A DNA stretch of 64,000 nt from Neisseria dumasiana (GTDB lineage Bacteria; Pseudomonadota; Gammaproteobacteria; Burkholderiales; Neisseriaceae). Shown piece by piece: positions 55,876 to 64,000 of this stretch (position 1 is its first letter; each line of letters starts with the position of its first letter). Location of the stretch: the NCBI RefSeq assembly GCF_022870885.1, contig NZ_CP091509.1, positions 620,001 to 684,000 on the forward strand, read 5' to 3'. Below the pieces are notes generated by a model. It was given only the letters and a program-made list of their open reading frames with translations. It did no database searches and was not told the DNA's origin. The translations under genes and the position numbers were made by a program.

Positions 55876-57099
55876 TGAGACCTTTGCAAAACCCTCAAAA
55901 ATCCTCTAAATTCCCACTCACATCAAACTCCGGGAATTTAGAGAATTTTGTTCATGAGCAGCTTTTTACACACCGACGCCCTCCACCACATCGAAAAACG
56001 TCTCGACCGCTTCCCCCTCATCAAACTCGACCGTATTCTTGACTGGACACCCATCGAACAATACCTCACCGGCCGCAAAACCCGCTACGTGCGCGACAAC
56101 GGCGACCGTCCCGCCTATCCCCTGTTATCCATGTTCAAAGCCATCCTGCTCGGCCAATGGCACAGCCTCTCCGACCCCGAACTCGAATACAGCCTCATCA
56201 CCCGCATCGATTTCCAACTCTTCTGCCGCTTCGACGACTTTTGCATTCCCGACCACAGCACCCTCTGCCGTTTCCGCAACTGGCTGGCGCAAGACAACAC
56301 CTTGGCCGAACTACTGGATCTGATTAACCGCCAACTGACTGACAAGGGCTTAAAAGTAGAAAAAGCATCCGCCGCCATCGTTGACGCCACCATTATTCAG
56401 ACGGCCGGCGGCAAACAGCGTCAGGCCATCGAAGTGGATGACGAAGGGCGGGTCAGCAGCCAAACTACACCGAGTAAAGACAAAGATGCCCGTTGGATCA
56501 AAAAAGACGGCCGCTTCCATCTGGGCTACAAACAACACACCCGTACCGATGCGGACGGCTATATCGAGAAACTGCACATTACCCCGGCCAATGCTCATGA
56601 GTGCAAACACCTGCTGCCATTACTGGCGGATATCGCAGAAGGCAGCACCGTCTATGCGGATAAAGGCTACGACAGCCGGGAGAACCGACAACATTTGGCA
56701 GCGTGCGGCTTGAAAGACGGCATCATGCAAAAAGCACACCGTGGCTGCCCATTAAGCCAAGAGCAGAAAATCCGCAACGGCCGGCTGGCGAAAGTGCGCT
56801 ATGTGGTGGAACAAAGCTTTGGTACGTTGCACCGCAAATTCCGCCATGCCCGGGCAACCTATTTTGGGTTGACCAAAGTAAGGGCGCAAAGCCACCTGAA
56901 GGCGATGTGTGTGAACCTGTTGAAGGCGGCCAACAGGATAGGTGTGTCTGTTGCTGCCTGAACAGGCAGGCAGTGCCTCATAATGAGGCACTTTAAGGGG
57001 ACTTTAGGGGTAGCTTGTCTACTTTTTACGCAAAAACAGCCGGAACATGATGAAGAATGTTCCGGCTGTTTGTTGGCGTGGGGTTTTGCAAAGGTCTCA
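55876..57099 (+). mobile_element. IS1106-type insertion sequence (IS5 family), complete
   Basis: A 1224-bp element. Both ends read TGAGACCTTTGCAAAACCC as inverted repeats, identical over 19 bases. The flanks show AGC at 55873-55875 and again at 57100-57102, a 3-bp target duplication. One intact transposase fills most of the element. About 135 bases at the right end hold no gene and include a short GC hairpin (AGCCGGAACATG and complement) that may block read-through. Confidence 0.93.
55954..56961 (+). CDS. IS1106/IS5-type transposase
   Basis: A 335-residue DDE transposase. The start is taken at ATG 55954 (MSSFLHTDALHHIEKRLDRF); a TTG six bases upstream is also in frame. An N-terminal DUF772-like region (PAYPLLSMFKAILLGQWHSL) precedes the catalytic core. 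Catalytic Asp residues are in AIVDATIIQT and VYADKGYDS, and the Glu is in YVVEQSFGTLHRKFR. The K/R after the Glu fits the IS5 YREK-type signature loosely. It is intact, so the element may be active and could act on the miniature elements that carry the same ends. Confidence 0.94.
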   Translation: MSSFLHTDALHHIEKRLDRFPLIKLDRILDWTPIEQYLTGRKTRYVRDNGDRPAYPLLSMFKAILLGQWHSLSDPELEYSLITRIDFQLFCRFDDFCIPDHSTLCRFRNWLAQDNTLAELLDLINRQLTDKGLKVEKASAAIVDATIIQTAGGKQRQAIEVDDEGRVSSQTTPSKDKDARWIKKDGRFHLGYKQHTRTDADGYIEKLHITPANAHECKHLLPLLADIAEGSTVYADKGYDSRENRQHLAACGLKDGIMQKAHRGCPLSQEQKIRNGRLAKVRYVVEQSFGTLHRKFRHARATYFGLTKVRAQSHLKAMCVNLLKAANRIGVSVAA

Positions 57100-57102
57100 A
57101 GC

Positions 57103-57205
57103 TGTTTTTCTGGCTGGAACCTTCACAAAATCAGTGCCTTTACCACCTTTCTGCGTTGCTGCTACTGCTGCGCCTTGAGCGGCATCTATCATTCAGAGGG
57201 GATGC
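57103..57205. repeat. degenerate copy of the IS1106-ended miniature element
   Basis: Directly right of the IS, TTTCTGCGTTGCTGCT and GCGCCTTGAGCGGCATC align with the interior of the elements at 43946 and 13477. The ends are not conserved. It is a weak match by eye. Confidence 0.45.
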
Positions 57206-57220
57206 AAATGTTTCAATCTA

Positions 57221-57261
57221 AAGAAGTGGCCGTCTGAAACTTTTTCAGACGGCCACTTCTT
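57221..57261 (-). terminator. DUS terminator after thrB
   Basis: The DUS pair extended by AAGAAGT and its complement gives an 18-19 bp stem with a TTT loop. On the minus strand it lies 25 bases past the thrB stop codon. Confidence 0.88.
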
Positions 57262-57285
57262 CAGGTTATTGGAATAGAAATCTTT

Positions 57286-58221
57286 TCAATAAAAATCAGC
57301 AGTTTTCCGTAAACTCAACAATAAATCACGGAAAGCATTAGGATCCTTGATGAAAGTCATTTCGCCTGCTTGTGGAAAGTGAAAGTCCAAAAGCCGTGAA
57401 ACCCAAAAACGGATACAACCTGCACGCTGAGCCGTTGGAAAGTAGGTTCGCTCTTCATCGCTCAGCGGCCTTACGCTTTCATAACCTTCGATAAAAGCTT
57501 TCTGCAATTCGCTATCTAAAAAATTATCGGCAGTACGCGCCCAATCGTTTACTGCAATGGCCAAGTCATACATAAAATTGCCGTTGCATGCATAATAAAA
57601 GTCAATGAATCCCGCAACTTCTTGTCCGTCCAGTAACACATTATCTTTAAAAAGATCGGCGTGAATGATACCGGAAGGTAAAAAATCTCCGCTATTTTTA
57701 TCTAAATACTCAATTTCACTTTTCAATAATTCGGCATCGTCTTTATTTAACAAGGGAGAGAGTTGAGTGTAAGCGTCGAACCACCAATCGCGGTAACGGG
57801 GATTGGTCATTTCGAAAGGGAAACTTTGTCCCGCTAAATGCATTTTGGCCAACATGGCTCCCGTATTGAAACATTGGCCGGCTGTAGGCCAACTAGTATC
57901 GGTTCCTTTTAAACATGTAACCAAGCAAGCGGGTTTATCAGCCAAAATAGAATCAAATTTACCGTCTTTTCGTGCTACCGGAGCAGGGCAAGCCACCCCT
58001 TTTTTGCTGAGATGTTGCTTGAGTTCCAAAAAAAACGGAAGCTCATTTTGCTGTAAGGTTTCGAATAGCGTTAATACAAAACGCCCCTTGGTAGTGGTTA
58101 AAAAATAATTGCTGTTTGTTATCCCTTGAGCAATGCCTTGCAGTGAAACAAAATCACCTAAATCGTAATCATTTAGAAACTGACGCATCTCTTCATCGGA
58201 AACGCTGGTGTAAACAGACAT
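57286..58221 (-). CDS. thrB: homoserine kinase (ThrB, APH-fold type)
   Basis: Phosphorylates homoserine on the way to threonine. The 311-residue protein belongs to the aminoglycoside-phosphotransferase-like ThrB group found in Neisseria and pseudomonads, not the GHMP type of E. coli. The start of the kinase fold reads [19 protein letters not shown], the catalytic loop is [15 protein letters not shown], and the metal-binding DFYYACNG follows. The length and these blocks match the family closely. It stands between the IS element and the rRNA operon with no operon partner. Confidence 0.93.
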   Translation of the reverse strand: MSVYTSVSDEEMRQFLNDYDLGDFVSLQGIAQGITNSNYFLTTTKGRFVLTLFETLQQNELPFFLELKQHLSKKGVACPAPVARKDGKFDSILADKPACLVTCLKGTDTSWPTAGQCFNTGAMLAKMHLAGQSFPFEMTNPRYRDWWFDAYTQLSPLLNKDDAELLKSEIEYLDKNSGDFLPSGIIHADLFKDNVLLDGQEVAGFIDFYYACNGNFMYDLAIAVNDWARTADNFLDSELQKAFIEGYESVRPLSDEERTYFPTAQRAGCIRFWVSRLLDFHFPQAGEMTFIKDPNAFRDLLLSLRKTADFY

Positions 58222-58447
58222 AACGAAGCCCCATAAAAATGAACTTCATATCATATCAAAAAAAGAAATCAAATGAATTGATTTTGAAACTTAGGCTTGG
58301 AGTGTGATGTCGACAAAAAAGAAATAAGCGGCTTAAAACAGTAAGATTATGTCGTGGCAAAATTAATTTGCAAAAGATTTTAAAATAAAAAAACCGATAA
58401 GAAACATCGGGATGGGTGATTTGGTGCGAATAATTGCATTTTTGGTG

Positions 58448-58477
58448 TTGACGGGTTGGGTTTGGGGTGTGTATAGT
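58448..58477 (+). promoter_or_regulatory. probable rRNA operon promoter
   Basis: -35 TTGACG and -10 TATAGT are separated by 18 bases and followed by TCGG. This is a strong sigma-70-like pair, located about 165 bases upstream of the mature 16S end. Confidence 0.75.
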
Positions 58478-58510
58478 TCGGTTTCTTCGCTGCTGAGACG
58501 GCGGATTTAA

Positions 58511-58522
58511 GTTCTTTAACAA
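58511..58522 (+). promoter_or_regulatory. boxA antitermination site of the rRNA leader
   Basis: GTTCTTTAACAA resembles the rRNA boxA (TGCTCTTTAACA), where Nus factors load. A second copy lies in the 16S-23S spacer at about 60599-60611. Confidence 0.75.
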
Positions 58523-58643
58523 CACAGATTACCGATAAGTGTGAGTGTCTTAGGCCTCACACTGCGACAAAAACAGACGAGACAAGATTATATCATTGTC
58601 AGTCGGTTTCTTTGAAGCAGACCAGAAGTTAAAAGTTAGAGAT

Positions 58644-60188
<1,545 letters not shown>

Positions 60189-60296
60189 GAGAAGAAGAGG
60201 TCGCGGGCACTCACACTTATCGGTAAACTGTGAAATTAAAGATGCGTTAGAATTTTTGCATGCTTGAAGTTTGGGTGTGCAAAGACAAGAGGCCTT

Positions 60297-60373
<77 letters not shown>

Positions 60374-60422
60374 GACATTCTCAAAGCGAAAGTAATCGGT
60401 ATCGATACTTGGTTAAGAGTAT

Positions 60423-60498
60423 GGGGGCATAGCTCAGTTGGTAGAGCACCTGCTTTGCAAGCAGGGGGTCATCGGTTCGATCCCGTTTGCCTCCACCA
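60423..60498 (+). tRNA. tRNA-Ala (anticodon UGC)
   Basis: 76 bases including CCA. Anticodon loop TTTGCAA in stem CCTGC/GCAGG. Acceptor GGGGGCA pairs with TGCCTCC with one G-T pair. Second spacer tRNA of the operon. Confidence 0.97.
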
Positions 60499-60826
60499 AA
60501 ACTACGCCAAAAGGACTTTACAAATTAAAGTAAGCTGCTAGAATGCGCAGCTCGTTTTAATTTGCAAAGTTTAACCGTAAGCGGATAAACAGACGCATTG
60601 ATCTTTAACAAATTGGAAAGCCGAAATCAACAAACAAAGACAATGTCGGCTTACCGTAACAGGTAAGCCACAGTATTTGGGTGATGATTGTATCGACCGG
60701 ACTGTGAAACACAAAAGGCACAGTTCGGTACACAACAAGCAGTAAGCTTTGTCAGAGTAGAGTCTTCAAGTTGCGTAGGTAGTCAACGCCGAAACAACGA
60801 AGTCAGAGAGGTTCTTGAAATGATAG
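60499..60826 (+). other. 16S-23S spacer, distal part
   Basis: About 330 bases between tRNA-Ala and 23S. It contains a second boxA-like stretch (ATCTTTAACAA at about 60601) and sequences that pair around the 23S ends (AGAGTCAAG with the 3' CTTGACTCT). No gene is seen. Confidence 0.6.
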
Positions 60827-63713
<2,887 letters not shown>

Positions 63714-63850
63714 ATCATTTGAAGAACTTTGAAAGACGTGTTCTCAAAAATAAAGCTTACATCAGTCTTGAAGACGATACACATCACAGTTGATTGAATA
63801 ATAAGCGGAAGAGTTCTTCCCTAACGGCTTTCCCGATTTGTACAGTTTAC
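63714..63850 (+). other. 23S-5S spacer
   Basis: About 137 bases with no gene. It contains processing-type complementary stretches around the 5S gene but no tRNA. Confidence 0.6.
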
Positions 63851-63965
63851 GTCTGGCGGCCATAGCGAGTTGGTCCCACGCCTTCCCATCCCGAACAGGA
63901 CCGTGAAACGACTCAGCGCCGATGATAGTGTGGATACCCATGTGAAAGTAGGTCACTGCCAGACA
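63851..63965 (+). rRNA. rrf: 5S ribosomal RNA
   Basis: About 115 bases. The ends GTCTGGC and GCCAGAC pair as helix I. CCCGAAC, GCCGATGATAGTGTGG and GAAAGTAGGTCACTGCC match the bacterial 5S pattern. Ends are accurate to a few bases. Confidence 0.95.
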
Positions 63966-63977
63966 CTTATTCCGAAC

Positions 63978-64000
63978 CCCTGATATTGCATATATCAGGG
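63978..64000 (+). terminator. rRNA operon terminator, cut by the window end
   Basis: A 9-bp stem (CCCTGATAT and ATATCAGGG) with a five-base loop. Its T tail would lie beyond the window. Confidence 0.6.

Larger units (their letters stand above)
58222..58643 (+). other. rRNA operon promoter and leader region
   Basis: About 420 bases without a gene. Upstream part AT-rich. It carries the promoter at 58448-58477, the boxA-like antitermination site at 58511-58522, and a GTGTGAG/CTCACAC hairpin (58540-58562) in the 16S leader. Confidence 0.7.

Overview
The window reads as the chromosome of a Neisseria species (Neisseriaceae, Betaproteobacteria). The strongest evidence is the neisserial DNA uptake sequence, present dozens of times in its AG form (AGGCCGTCTGAA). 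It often occurs as inverted pairs that form terminator-like hairpins after genes, and it also lies inside reading frames, where it encodes SDGL or RPSE peptides. The block lolB-ispE-tRNA-Gln-prs-rplY and the IS1016-type and IS1106-type insertion sequences agree with this. The AG form, rather than ATGCCGTCTGAA, argues against N. meningitidis or N. gonorrhoeae and for a commensal or animal-associated species (inference).

Layout. 1-1 kb: 5-oxoprolinase subunits PxpB and PxpC (PxpC cut by the window edge). 1.2-2.7 kb: a gene joining a cold-shock domain, a membrane helix and an excalibur domain, split by an intact IS1016-type element with 8-bp target duplications. 3-9 kb: argS, a surface-type lipoprotein with a long KQEP repeat, and a LemA plus M48 protease pair. 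9-14 kb: trkA, trpF, trpB, prmB and a convergent Nudix gene. 14.7-20.2 kb: TPR protein, lolB, ispE, two identical tRNA-Gln genes, prs, rplY. 20.6-25.5 kb: rne, rluC, DUF1289. 25.8-28.1 kb: hemN and fnr, diverging around an FNR-type operator. 28.2-33.4 kb: clc-argJ, an OlsB-like/OlsA-like acyltransferase pair, DUF417. 33.6-38.2 kb: a ferric-iron ABC transporter (binding protein divergent from permease and ATPase) and alkB. 38.6-40.8 kb: a large beta-helix protein behind an AT-rich leader. 41-46.8 kb: valS, secB, grxC, recJ. 47-51.2 kb: System II cytochrome c maturation (CcsA- and ResB-type) and cytochrome c4. 51.3-55.8 kb: engB, trkH, hslO, yebC. 55.9-57.1 kb: an intact IS1106-type element. 57.3-58.2 kb: thrB. 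58.4-64 kb: a complete rRNA operon (16S, tRNA-Ile, tRNA-Ala, 23S, 5S).

Most genes are housekeeping. Functional links include TrkA with TrkH (potassium uptake), FNR control near hemN, cytochrome c maturation next to a cytochrome c, and a possible ornithine-lipid pair. The less ordinary content is in small repeats: a family of about 100-bp elements sharing IS1106 ends, a roughly 150-bp repeat with its own inverted ends, and DUS-bounded hairpins with a shared conserved loop. Two unusual proteins also stand out: the cold-shock/excalibur protein and the beta-helix protein. I found no CRISPR array, no prophage and no clear defence island. No wholly new multi-gene system could be demonstrated.
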